This document shows, in pieces, positions 31,927 to 40,006 of a DNA stretch of 64,000 bases. Within the stretch, counting starts at the first letter, position 1. Every line of letters begins with the position of its first letter. This stretch comes from CAVXXD01 sp963765625. Its GTDB lineage: Bacteria; Actinomycetota; Geothermincolia; Geothermincolales; Geothermincolaceae. Made by a program: the position numbers and the translations under genes. The DNA is taken from the NCBI GenBank assembly GCA_963765625.1, contig CAVXXD010000010.1, positions 392,046 to 456,045 of the forward strand. The letters are read 5' to 3'. The notes under the pieces are model-generated. The model was not told the DNA's origin, made no database searches, and saw nothing but the letters and a program-made list of their open reading frames with translations.

Positions 31927-34026
31927 TTACAGGTCGCGGGCGGCGTCGAAGCCGCCCTTGATGGCGTTGAAGATGCGCCCGGGGCCACAAGCGTCGCCGA
32001 TAACCATGACGCGAGGGAAGCGCTCCTTGAGGGCCCCCAGTTCCGCGGCCAGCACATTGTCGCTTTTCACCCCCACCGAAAGGACCACCTGGTCTACCTG
32101 GCGGGTGACGCGTTCTCCCGACTTGACGTGCTCCAGCGCTATCTCGCCTTCGCGGATCTCCACCAGCTTGTGAGAGGTCACGAACACCGGGCTGTACGGC
32201 TTTAGATGAAGCAGCACGTCGTCCAGGTTCTGGTGATAGGCGCCGGGCCCGATCTCCGAGGCCATCTCCACCACCATCACCCTGTTACCGTCCTCGGCCA
32301 GTTTCAGCGCCGTCTCCAGGCCGGTCAGGCCGGAGCCGATCACCGCCACGTGTTGGCCTTTCAGGCTGACCGTGCCGTCCAGAACCTGGTTGACGGTGCA
32401 GACATTTTCCCGCTCCACACCGGGGATGCCGGGGACGATGGGCACGCCACCGGTGGCCACCAGCACGGCATAAGGGTCCATGGCCAGCAATGCCGCCGGG
32501 GTGGCCAGGGTGTTGTAGCGTATCTCCGCGCCGCCCCGCCGGGCAGCCTTCTCCAGGTCCTCGACGCACCAGTTTATCTTGTCCTTGCCGGGGGGCACGC
32601 TGCCCAGCTTGAGCTGCCCGCCGGCCGAACCGCTCTGCTCCAGTACCACCGGCTTGAAGCCGCGGGCGCACAGCGTCTCGGCCGCCGACAACCCGGCCGG
32701 GCCGGCCCCGACCACCGCCACCACGCGGCCGTCTCCGTCCACGCGTGGCTCGGCTGTTTCCTTCTCACGGCCCAAGCGGGGGTTGACCGCACAGCTCAGG
32801 CAGTCCCCCGCCATGCCGTTCTTGACCACCGATTCGAAGCAGTAGACGCAGCAGATGCAGCGCTTGATCTCATCCGCCCGGCCCTCCTGCGCCTTGCGGG
32901 CCCAGGCCCCGTCGGCCAGGAAAGGGCGGCCCAGGGATACGAAGTCCTGGATGCCTTCGGCCAGCTGGGCTTCGGCCTGCTCGGGGGAGCGGATGAGGTT
33001 GGCGGCCAGCACCGGTATGCTCACGGCTTCCTTGACGGCGGCGGCCAGGTGCTTGCGCCAGCCCGGCTCGAAGGAACCGGTCTCTACCAGCCAGTTGAGA
33101 GTCTCGTAATTCCCCGAGCTGACGTCGATGGCGTCGATACCCGCCTTCTCCAGGCGCCGGGCTATCTCCACCCCTTCCTCCAGCTCCAGGCCCTGGCCGG
33201 GCTTGCCGATGTCCCGGTAATAATCGTCCACGGTCAGCCGCACGGCCAAGGGGAATCCTTTGCCGCACTCGCGCCTTACGGCGGCGATGATCTCGAGCAG
33301 GAAACGCATGCGGTTCTCCAGGCTGCCGCCGTACTCGTCGGTGCGCCGGTTGGGGTGGGGGCTCAAGAACTGCTCGATGAGGTAACCGTGGGCGGCGTGC
33401 AGCTCCACGCCGTCCCCCCCGGCCAGCTGCACGCGCTTCGCCGCCCTGGCGAATTCGTGCACCAGCAACTTTATCTCCCACTTCCTCAAAGCCCGCGTCC
33501 TCTGGTTGTAGAGCAGGCTGGGCACCTTGGACGGGCCGACCACGGCCGGCCAGCGGAAGTACTTCACCAGCAAGTCGGCGGCCTGGGGATATTTACCCAC
33601 GTTGCGCATCATCTCCGGCAGCTTGTCGTAGTACCCGGGCCAGATCCGCCCCGTCAGTTCGCTCATGGGGCCGGCGATGCCCATCATCGATAGGCCCTGG
33701 TGGCCGGGGTGATGGAGCTGGCAGAACACCTTGGTCCCGTGGGCATGGACGCGCTCCACCATGGCCGCGAAGGGGGCGATGTGCCGGTCGTAGGCCATGG
33801 AGAGCTGCCGCGGCAGGGCGGCGCCGTGCAGGACGTTGACCCGGGTCACCTCGGTGATGAGCAGTCCCAGGCCGTTCTTCGCCCTCTCCTCGTAATAGCC
33901 GATGATCTGCTCCGAGGGGGTGCCGTCGTAATTGGCCATCCCCGAAGCCATGGGCGCCATCACCGTGCGGTTGCGGATGGTGAGATCGCCGATTTTTCCT
34001 TCACTGAAAAGATGTGGATATTCCAT
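31927..34026 (-). CDS. FadH-like NADH:flavin oxidoreductase (2,4-dienoyl-CoA reductase family), copy 1
   Basis: A 699-residue Old Yellow Enzyme-type iron-sulfur flavoprotein. Residues 1-380 are the FMN TIM barrel (IRNRTVMAPMASGM, QLHHPGHQGL, VELHAAHGYLIEQFLSPHPN, RTDEYGGSLENRMRF). A Cys motif follows (RCICCVYCFES ... DCLSCAVNP) for a [4Fe-4S] cluster; its spacing is C-x2-C-x2-C with later Cys in CLSC, unlike the usual C-x2-C-x3-C-x11-C. Residues 435-699 bind FAD and NAD(P)H (VVAVVGAGPAGLSAAETL, HVAVIGSGLTGLETALKL, VMVIGDACGPGRIFNAI). It reduces a double bond conjugated to a carbonyl; the substrate is unknown. GGAGG precedes the ATG. A close paralogue is at 40007-42100. Confidence 0.88.
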   Translation of the reverse strand: MEYPHLFSEGKIGDLTIRNRTVMAPMASGMANYDGTPSEQIIGYYEERAKNGLGLLITEVTRVNVLHGAALPRQLSMAYDRHIAPFAAMVERVHAHGTKVFCQLHHPGHQGLSMMGIAGPMSELTGRIWPGYYDKLPEMMRNVGKYPQAADLLVKYFRWPAVVGPSKVPSLLYNQRTRALRKWEIKLLVHEFARAAKRVQLAGGDGVELHAAHGYLIEQFLSPHPNRRTDEYGGSLENRMRFLLEIIAAVRRECGKGFPLAVRLTVDDYYRDIGKPGQGLELEEGVEIARRLEKAGIDAIDVSSGNYETLNWLVETGSFEPGWRKHLAAAVKEAVSIPVLAANLIRSPEQAEAQLAEGIQDFVSLGRPFLADGAWARKAQEGRADEIKRCICCVYCFESVVKNGMAGDCLSCAVNPRLGREKETAEPRVDGDGRVVAVVGAGPAGLSAAETLCARGFKPVVLEQSGSAGGQLKLGSVPPGKDKINWCVEDLEKAARRGGAEIRYNTLATPAALLAMDPYAVLVATGGVPIVPGIPGVERENVCTVNQVLDGTVSLKGQHVAVIGSGLTGLETALKLAEDGNRVMVVEMASEIGPGAYHQNLDDVLLHLKPYSPVFVTSHKLVEIREGEIALEHVKSGERVTRQVDQVVLSVGVKSDNVLAAELGALKERFPRVMVIGDACGPGRIFNAIKGGFDAARDL

Positions 34027-34116
34027 TTCTGCCTCCCTGTCGTGACTTGGTGGCGCTACACGCTCCGTTCATGATGGCCCGGGCGGGTCCGGACGCGCCT
34101 TTTTCAAACCTGGATT

Positions 34117-35124
34117 TCATTCTACTACTTTGCGTCGCAAAGTAAATATGGCGAGCTTCTTCAACCCCGCGAGAAAGCCTTCGAGCAGGCGGCCGCTCTC
34201 CTCGATGAGATCGCTGTCGATGTGCCAGTAGGTATCCTGGGGGGTGTGGTAAGTGGTGTCGAGCTGCCACTCCAGGGTAAAAGAAGAGATCCCCACCGCC
34301 TCGAAGGACTCGTTGTCGCTCCAGCCCCCGGGGTCCTGCTCGAACTCGACGGGGACCTCCTGCCGTTCGGCGTACCCGATGAACAGCTCGGACAGGGTGC
34401 CCGGCGCCTCCAGGGTGGCGAAGGCCACGGCGGTTTCTCCCACCCCTACCATGTCCAGGTTGACCATGCCGATCACTTCCCTGCCTTTCCTCCTCTCCCC
34501 CGCGGCTCCCCGGGTCTCCTCGAGGTAAGAAGCCAGGTACTCCGACCCGCTGAGGGTATCTTCTTCGTAGTATTGTTCCGAGTATTCCTCCGAGCTGAAA
34601 GCAGCGAAAAGAAGGGTGGGCAGGTTCTCTTCCCGCTGAAAGACCCGGGCCAGCTCGAGCATAACCGCCACCCCGCTAGCATTGTCGTTAGCCCCCGGGC
34701 TCCCGGTCCCGCCGGCGGTGTCGTAATGCGCCCCTACCACCACCACCCACTCCGGCTTCTCGCCCACATCCTCGACGAAGACGTTGTAGCCGGTGTGCTC
34801 CGGGTCGCAATCGAAAGGTTGCTGGACGACGTCGCCGTAACCCATCTCCGCGAAAGCTTCCCGGATGTAAGCGGCAGCCTGGTGTTCCGCATCGCTTCCC
34901 CCGATCCTGGGGCCGATCTCCTCCGACAGGTAGCGGATGTGCTCCATAGCCTTGGGGGCATTAAAAGAAAGGGCGTCCTCGCCGTGATCGCCGAATGCCG
35001 CGGAGTCCCGCACCTGCTCGCCGCCCCCGCACCCTGCCGCCAGCACTACGCACGCGGCCAGTATCAGCACCGGCATCGCCGGCGGCCTGTGTCCCACTTC
35101 TTCCGCCTTTCTTTTCAGGATCAT
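34117..35124 (-). CDS. M28-family aminopeptidase lipoprotein
   Basis: A 335-residue exported zinc peptidase. The N-terminus (MPVLILAACVVLAAGCGGGE) ends in a lipobox, LAAGC, so it should be membrane-tethered outside. The M28 metal ligands are visible in order: His and Asp in VVVGAHYDTAGG, bridging Asp in PGANDNASGVAVMLELAR, the catalytic Glu pair in FAAFSSEEYSEQYY, Asp in GMVNLDMVGVGETA and the last His in TTYHTPQDTYWHIDSD. It would release N-terminal amino acids from peptides. The N-terminal basic extension (MILKRKAEEVGHRPPA) before the hydrophobic core is somewhat long for a lipoprotein signal. It diverges from the large metallophosphoesterase surface protein, with a 97-base gap. Confidence 0.86.
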   Translation of the reverse strand: MILKRKAEEVGHRPPAMPVLILAACVVLAAGCGGGEQVRDSAAFGDHGEDALSFNAPKAMEHIRYLSEEIGPRIGGSDAEHQAAAYIREAFAEMGYGDVVQQPFDCDPEHTGYNVFVEDVGEKPEWVVVVGAHYDTAGGTGSPGANDNASGVAVMLELARVFQREENLPTLLFAAFSSEEYSEQYYEEDTLSGSEYLASYLEETRGAAGERRKGREVIGMVNLDMVGVGETAVAFATLEAPGTLSELFIGYAERQEVPVEFEQDPGGWSDNESFEAVGISSFTLEWQLDTTYHTPQDTYWHIDSDLIEESGRLLEGFLAGLKKLAIFTLRRKVVE

Positions 35125-35177
35125 CTTTCCGGACCATCCCTGTAGATCTTCCTACATCGAAGCTTAGCACGCCGGGA

Positions 35178-35183
35178 TATAAT
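35178..35183 (+). promoter_or_regulatory. -10 box before the metallophosphoesterase surface protein
   Basis: A consensus TATAAT lies 38 bases before the TTG start at 35222. No clear -35 element is seen. Confidence 0.35.
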
Positions 35184-35221
35184 GAAGCATGACCAAATAG
35201 CGCAATAACAGGGGGTGTGCC

Positions 35222-38200
35222 TTGAAGCAGACTTTGAAGAATAGCCGATGTTTCGCCGGGTTTTTCGCATGCGTCGTGATGCTGGTCATGACCGCGTCCT
35301 GCCTGCCGGTCCGGACCCCACAAGCCCAGGCGCAGGTACAAGCCCAGAATGTGGCCGTGGCCATCGAGCGCAACCACATCAAGCAGGTCATCTATCCCAC
35401 CTTCGGATACCCGCAGATATCGCGGTGCCGCGACCGGTTCACGGTGGAGTTCGACCCCCGGGACCAGAACTGGGCCGCTCCTCTGCCCTCCCTGACGGCT
35501 TTCACCGTTTACGCCAACACCTCCTCGAGCGATTACCCGTTGAGCCTGGAGTTGCGGGTTGACTCCTTTACGGTAGGCCACAGCCGGCGCTGGCCGGAAT
35601 ATTCCCAAGCCACTCAACCGGCAGCCCTCGTCTACCTGGTGGACGTGACCATCCCGGACACCGTCCCCTTCGACCTCTACGACCTGACCGTCAACGGGCA
35701 GCAGGCCGGCGGAGGATGGATCTCCGACGCCCAGCCGCACTCCCTCTCCGTGGTCGAGGAATTCAAGGACGACTACGACATCTGCCAGCTCACCGACATC
35801 CACGTCTGGGGGCCGGAGGCTGCTTATCCCGGTTCCAACTCCACCCATCAGCGCAACTACCGGCATGCCGACTACCGGGAAGAGGACGGCTACGGGGCCG
35901 AGTACTTCCACAAGGCCATCCAGCAGGTCAACCTGGAGAAGCCGGACATCTGCGTCTTCACCGGCGACTTCGATTTCTCCCAGAAGTGGGTCTACCAGGA
36001 GAACTACGCTTCTTTCAGCGCCTACCAGGGCACGCCCTGGAGCGGCTATTACTACGAGCCCTGGTTCGAGATGGACTGGTTCTACCAGGAGGCCATGGCC
36101 ATGGACGTGCCGGTGTTCATGGTGCCCGGCAACCACGACGGCTACGCGCGTTACAACCTTAACAACACCCAGCTGGAAGAGGACTACAAGGCTTCCTGGC
36201 GAGACCTCTTCGGGCCGCAGTATTTTTCTTTCGATTACGGGAGCGACTACCACTTCACCGCGCTCAACACCAACGACTGGACTACGCTCCAGCGCAACCT
36301 GCACTGGCTCATCCCCGACGTCATCCTCACTCCGGGAAAGTGGCAGGGCCAGCTGGAGGGCGGCGGGGACGCCTTCAAGGCGGGCTGGTCCCAGGCGCGC
36401 GAGAACGCCGTCGACCTGGCCGCGCTCACCGGCCAGCTGGCCTGGGCCCGCGACGACCTGGCCGCCCACGCCGGGGCGAAGATGCGCGTGATGCTCATGC
36501 ACTGCTGCCCCTGGAGGCAGGACGGCAGCGGCCTTCTCTTCGACAACGCCGGGATGTTCGGGATAACCTTTGGGGGCGAGGGCGCCGGGAGGCTGGCGTC
36601 GATTAAGCTGGCGCGGGTCAACGACGTAGCCTTGGTGTTGAGCGGCCACCAACACTCGGACGCCTACGGCTCCATCTCCTGGACGGGGGGAGGGGGCGAG
36701 GTCAAGTTCGTCAACACCACCTCGACCATGTTCCAGGAAGCCCCCAGCGTGCTCGACCCCAAGTGGGACGCCATGTGGGCCTATCCCGGCTACCGCACCG
36801 TCCATATCGACAACGGGGACGTGGTGAACTTCTACTACCAGCTGGCCAACGACCAGAACGGTCACCCGCTGCAATATTCCTGGCCGGCCTACCAGGGCAC
36901 CAACGTCGGGAGCACCACCAACTTCGCCAACCTCACGCAGGCGGCGGTGCGCGGCGCCTGGACGCCCGTGCCCGGCACGGCCGAAAACGTCACCTGCACC
37001 ATCACCAACACCCTGACCGGATACGAGGTGGTCCCCGGCGGGGAGTGGAGCGGGGACCTGCGCGCGGCGAGCCTGGAGTTCCCCATGCCCTATCTGGACG
37101 GTGGCTATTACTATGCGGTGACGGGAGGTTCTTTTAAGGAAGCTTACGATTTCGGCGCCGGCCCGGATGAGCGCGTATTCAAAGTGGAGACCGGCGTAGG
37201 GCATGCGGCGGGAGCCGGCACGCCCACGGTCAAAGCGGTCTCGGTGAATAAGAGCGCGGCGCCGGACTTGTCGGCGCCCACCTGCAGCGTGTTTCAGATC
37301 GACGGGGGTGCGGCCTCCACCACCGACGCCGACGTGGTGCTGAGCAACGACGCCGTGGACCCCGGGGGCGCGGGCCTCTTCGATATGATGATTTCCAGCG
37401 ACGACCCCTCCTTCGCCGGCTGTAGCTGGCAGAGCTACGAGGCTTCCGTCGATTGGACCCTGAAGAAGCAGGGAGGCCTGCGCACCGTCTACGTCAAGTT
37501 CCGCGACGCGGCCATGCCCGGCAACGTGTCGGCCGTCTACTCAGCCAGCATTACCATGGTGGGGCTGCCGCCTTCCATCGGCTCGGTGGTGCCGCCCAGT
37601 GCTTGTGTTGGTGAGACGGTTGCCGTCAACGGCAGCGACTTCGGCGCGCCGCGGACCTTCCACGACTACGTAACCCTGGGCGGTACGTCCATGGAGGTGA
37701 CTTCGTGGACGGACACCGCCATCACCTGCGTCATCCCCCCCAACGGCGTAAGCGGCACCCTGGCCGTGGCCAACGACTCCGGCAGCGCCTCCACTTCTTT
37801 TAAGGTGTTGCCGGTGATCACATCCATCACCCCCGGCTACGGCTATAACGACCGGGTGGTGGAGGTAACCGGCCTGGCGGGAAGCGGCTTCTACGCTGGT
37901 GGCGGCTATCCCGTGGTGAAGCTGGTGGCCGGCGCGGTGGAGATACCCGCCACGAGTGTTGAGGTTCCTTCACCCCACGCTATCACCTGCCGTTTCGACC
38001 TGCGAGGGACCGCGGCCGGCTTCTATGACGTGGTGATGGAGAACGCCGACGGCGGTACCGATACCCTCTACGGCGGATTCTCAGTCGACTATCCCCCGCC
38101 GGAGGTAGCCGGCATAGACCCCGCGACGGGTGTGGTCGGGGGCACGGTGGATGCCTCGATAACCGGAGCCTGTTTCCGCGACGGGGCCGTGGTGGAACTA

Positions 38201-40003
38201 CGGCGGGAAGGTGTTGTGATCGACGGTTCCGGCGCGACGGTGGTCTCGGCTGAGCACATCACCTGTTTCTTCGACCTCACCGGCGCTGCCCCGGGAGCCT
38301 GGGACGTGGTGGTGACCAACCCCGACACCGAGAGCGGTTCACTGGCAGGCGGCTTCACCGTTTCCAACCCGGTGTTTACGCCGGAGGTGACCGGCATAGA
38401 CCCGGCGGCAGGCGTGGTTGGGGGGACGGTGGATGCCTCGATAACCGGAGCGTCTTTCCTTGACGGGGCCGTAGTGGGATTGCGGCGGGAAGGTGTTGTG
38501 ATCGACGGTTCCGGCGCGACGGTGGTCTCGGCTGAGCACATCACCTGTTCCTTCGACCTCACCGGCGCTGCCCCGGGAGCCTGGGACGTGGTGGTGACCA
38601 ACCCCGACACCGAGAGCGGTTCACTGGCAGGCGGCTTCACCGTTTCCAACTCCATCTTCTACTTCGCCGAAGGCACCTGCCGCCCCGGCTTCGTTCCCTA
38701 CATCTGCATACAGAATCCCGGTGAGAACCCGGCCGAGGTGGCCATCACCTACATGAAGGGCAACGGCACCACCGTGACCCGGGAAGTCGCCGTGGACCCG
38801 GCCACCCGCCTCACCGTGCTGCCCGCCGACGACCTGGGCACCGGAGACGACGCCGCCCACGACTTTTCTTCCGTGGTGGAGTGCACCAACGGGCAACGCA
38901 TCGTGGCCGAGCGGCCCATGTATTTCAACTACAGGGACGAGTGGACCGGGGGAAGCACCGTGGTTGGAGCCGGCCAGGCGCGGACCAGGTGGCTTTTCGC
39001 CGAAGGCACCTGCCGCCCCGGCTTCGACACCTGGCTGTGTATTCAGAATCCCGGCGACACCGGGGCGAAAGTCCGGATAACCTACCTGAAGGGGGACGCC
39101 ACCCAGGTTGAAGAAGAAGTCGACGTAGCGGAGCACTCGCGGCTCACCGTCTTCCCCCGGGACAAGCTGGGCACCGGAGACGACGCCGCCTACGACTTTT
39201 CTTCCGTGGTGGAGTGCACCAACGGGCAACGCATCGTGGCCGAGCGGCCCATGTATTTCAACTACACCGGCTCGGGTTCGGGCGAAGGCTGGGACGGCGG
39301 GCACGACGTGATGGGGGCTACGGCGGCGGGCACTTCTTTCTACTTCGCGGAAGGTTACACCGGGCAAGACGACTTCGACGAATGGCTCTGCCTGGCCAAC
39401 CCGGGAGAGCAGGCGGCCGTGGTCGACATCACTTATATGTTCCCGGACGGCACGTCACAAGCGCAGCAGGTAAGCGTAGCCGGGGCTTCGCGCCAGACGG
39501 TCTCGGTCAACGATGCGGCAGGCCCGGACCGGGAGGTCTCCGTCATGGTGGTGTCGGACCAGCCCATCGTGGCCGAGAGGCCCATGTATTTCGACTACGC
39601 GGGCTCGGGCGAGAACCCTGGCGAAGGCTGGACCGGCGGGAGTTGCGTGATCGGCGCACCCGCGGCAGGCATGGATTGGATGTTCGCCGAGGGGTATACC
39701 GGGTCCGGTTTCGTGGAGTGGCTGACCCTGTTCAACCCGGGCGACTCCGAATGCGGTGTGGACGTTACCTACATGCCCCAGGGGGGCGCCGCCTTCACGC
39801 GCGGCCACGTGGTGCCGGCCCACAGCCGTTACACCATCAACGTCAACACCGACGCCGGCGCCGGCCTGCAGCTGTCCTGCCGGGTGGTGGTGACCTCGGG
39901 GCTGGGGGTGGTGGCCGAGAGGCCCATGTACTTTAACTACACCGATTCGAGTTCGGGCGAGGGCTGGAACGGCGGGCACGACGTGGTGGGGCATACTCCC
40001 TGA
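35222..40003 (+). CDS. Secreted metallophosphoesterase with IPT/TIG domains and four C-terminal FAEG modules
   Basis: A 1593-residue secreted protein. The signal region ends near MTASCLPV. Residues 180-490 are a calcineurin-like phosphoesterase: QLTDIHVWGPE, VFTGDFDFSQ, MVPGNHDGYARYN, MLMHCCPW and VLSGHQHSDAYG, i.e. the metal-binding D-H, GD, GNHD and GHxH blocks. Residues about 760-1140 hold immunoglobulin-like IPT/TIG domains, including two nearly identical 94-residue copies (EVxGIDPAxGVVGGTVDASI). Four FAEG modules begin near 1145, 1256, 1372 and 1485. The first two are of a distinct FAEGTCRPGF type, with an insertion (DDLGTGDDAAHDFSSVVECT). The last ends in GGHDVVGHTP. It starts at TTG with GGGGGTG upstream. 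Phosphodiesterase or phosphatase action on the outside of the cell is likely; the substrate is unknown. Confidence 0.85.
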   Translation: MKQTLKNSRCFAGFFACVVMLVMTASCLPVRTPQAQAQVQAQNVAVAIERNHIKQVIYPTFGYPQISRCRDRFTVEFDPRDQNWAAPLPSLTAFTVYANTSSSDYPLSLELRVDSFTVGHSRRWPEYSQATQPAALVYLVDVTIPDTVPFDLYDLTVNGQQAGGGWISDAQPHSLSVVEEFKDDYDICQLTDIHVWGPEAAYPGSNSTHQRNYRHADYREEDGYGAEYFHKAIQQVNLEKPDICVFTGDFDFSQKWVYQENYASFSAYQGTPWSGYYYEPWFEMDWFYQEAMAMDVPVFMVPGNHDGYARYNLNNTQLEEDYKASWRDLFGPQYFSFDYGSDYHFTALNTNDWTTLQRNLHWLIPDVILTPGKWQGQLEGGGDAFKAGWSQARENAVDLAALTGQLAWARDDLAAHAGAKMRVMLMHCCPWRQDGSGLLFDNAGMFGITFGGEGAGRLASIKLARVNDVALVLSGHQHSDAYGSISWTGGGGEVKFVNTTSTMFQEAPSVLDPKWDAMWAYPGYRTVHIDNGDVVNFYYQLANDQNGHPLQYSWPAYQGTNVGSTTNFANLTQAAVRGAWTPVPGTAENVTCTITNTLTGYEVVPGGEWSGDLRAASLEFPMPYLDGGYYYAVTGGSFKEAYDFGAGPDERVFKVETGVGHAAGAGTPTVKAVSVNKSAAPDLSAPTCSVFQIDGGAASTTDADVVLSNDAVDPGGAGLFDMMISSDDPSFAGCSWQSYEASVDWTLKKQGGLRTVYVKFRDAAMPGNVSAVYSASITMVGLPPSIGSVVPPSACVGETVAVNGSDFGAPRTFHDYVTLGGTSMEVTSWTDTAITCVIPPNGVSGTLAVANDSGSASTSFKVLPVITSITPGYGYNDRVVEVTGLAGSGFYAGGGYPVVKLVAGAVEIPATSVEVPSPHAITCRFDLRGTAAGFYDVVMENADGGTDTLYGGFSVDYPPPEVAGIDPATGVVGGTVDASITGACFRDGAVVELRREGVVIDGSGATVVSAEHITCFFDLTGAAPGAWDVVVTNPDTESGSLAGGFTVSNPVFTPEVTGIDPAAGVVGGTVDASITGASFLDGAVVGLRREGVVIDGSGATVVSAEHITCSFDLTGAAPGAWDVVVTNPDTESGSLAGGFTVSNSIFYFAEGTCRPGFVPYICIQNPGENPAEVAITYMKGNGTTVTREVAVDPATRLTVLPADDLGTGDDAAHDFSSVVECTNGQRIVAERPMYFNYRDEWTGGSTVVGAGQARTRWLFAEGTCRPGFDTWLCIQNPGDTGAKVRITYLKGDATQVEEEVDVAEHSRLTVFPRDKLGTGDDAAYDFSSVVECTNGQRIVAERPMYFNYTGSGSGEGWDGGHDVMGATAAGTSFYFAEGYTGQDDFDEWLCLANPGEQAAVVDITYMFPDGTSQAQQVSVAGASRQTVSVNDAAGPDREVSVMVVSDQPIVAERPMYFDYAGSGENPGEGWTGGSCVIGAPAAGMDWMFAEGYTGSGFVEWLTLFNPGDSECGVDVTYMPQGGAAFTRGHVVPAHSRYTINVNTDAGAGLQLSCRVVVTSGLGVVAERPMYFNYTDSSSGEGWNGGHDVVGHTP
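38099..38655 (+). repeat. Two tandem 282-bp (94-residue) repeats
   Basis: GGCATAGACCC recurs at 38111 and 38393. Both copies encode an IPT/TIG-like domain ending in LAGGFTVSN and differ at few positions. Recent in-frame duplication. Confidence 0.85.
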
Positions 40004-40006
40004 AGT

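Noticed and set aside
35222..40003. Sortase- or membrane-anchored protein
   Set aside because: No LPXTG-like motif, no C-terminal hydrophobic segment; the protein ends within the fourth FAEG module.
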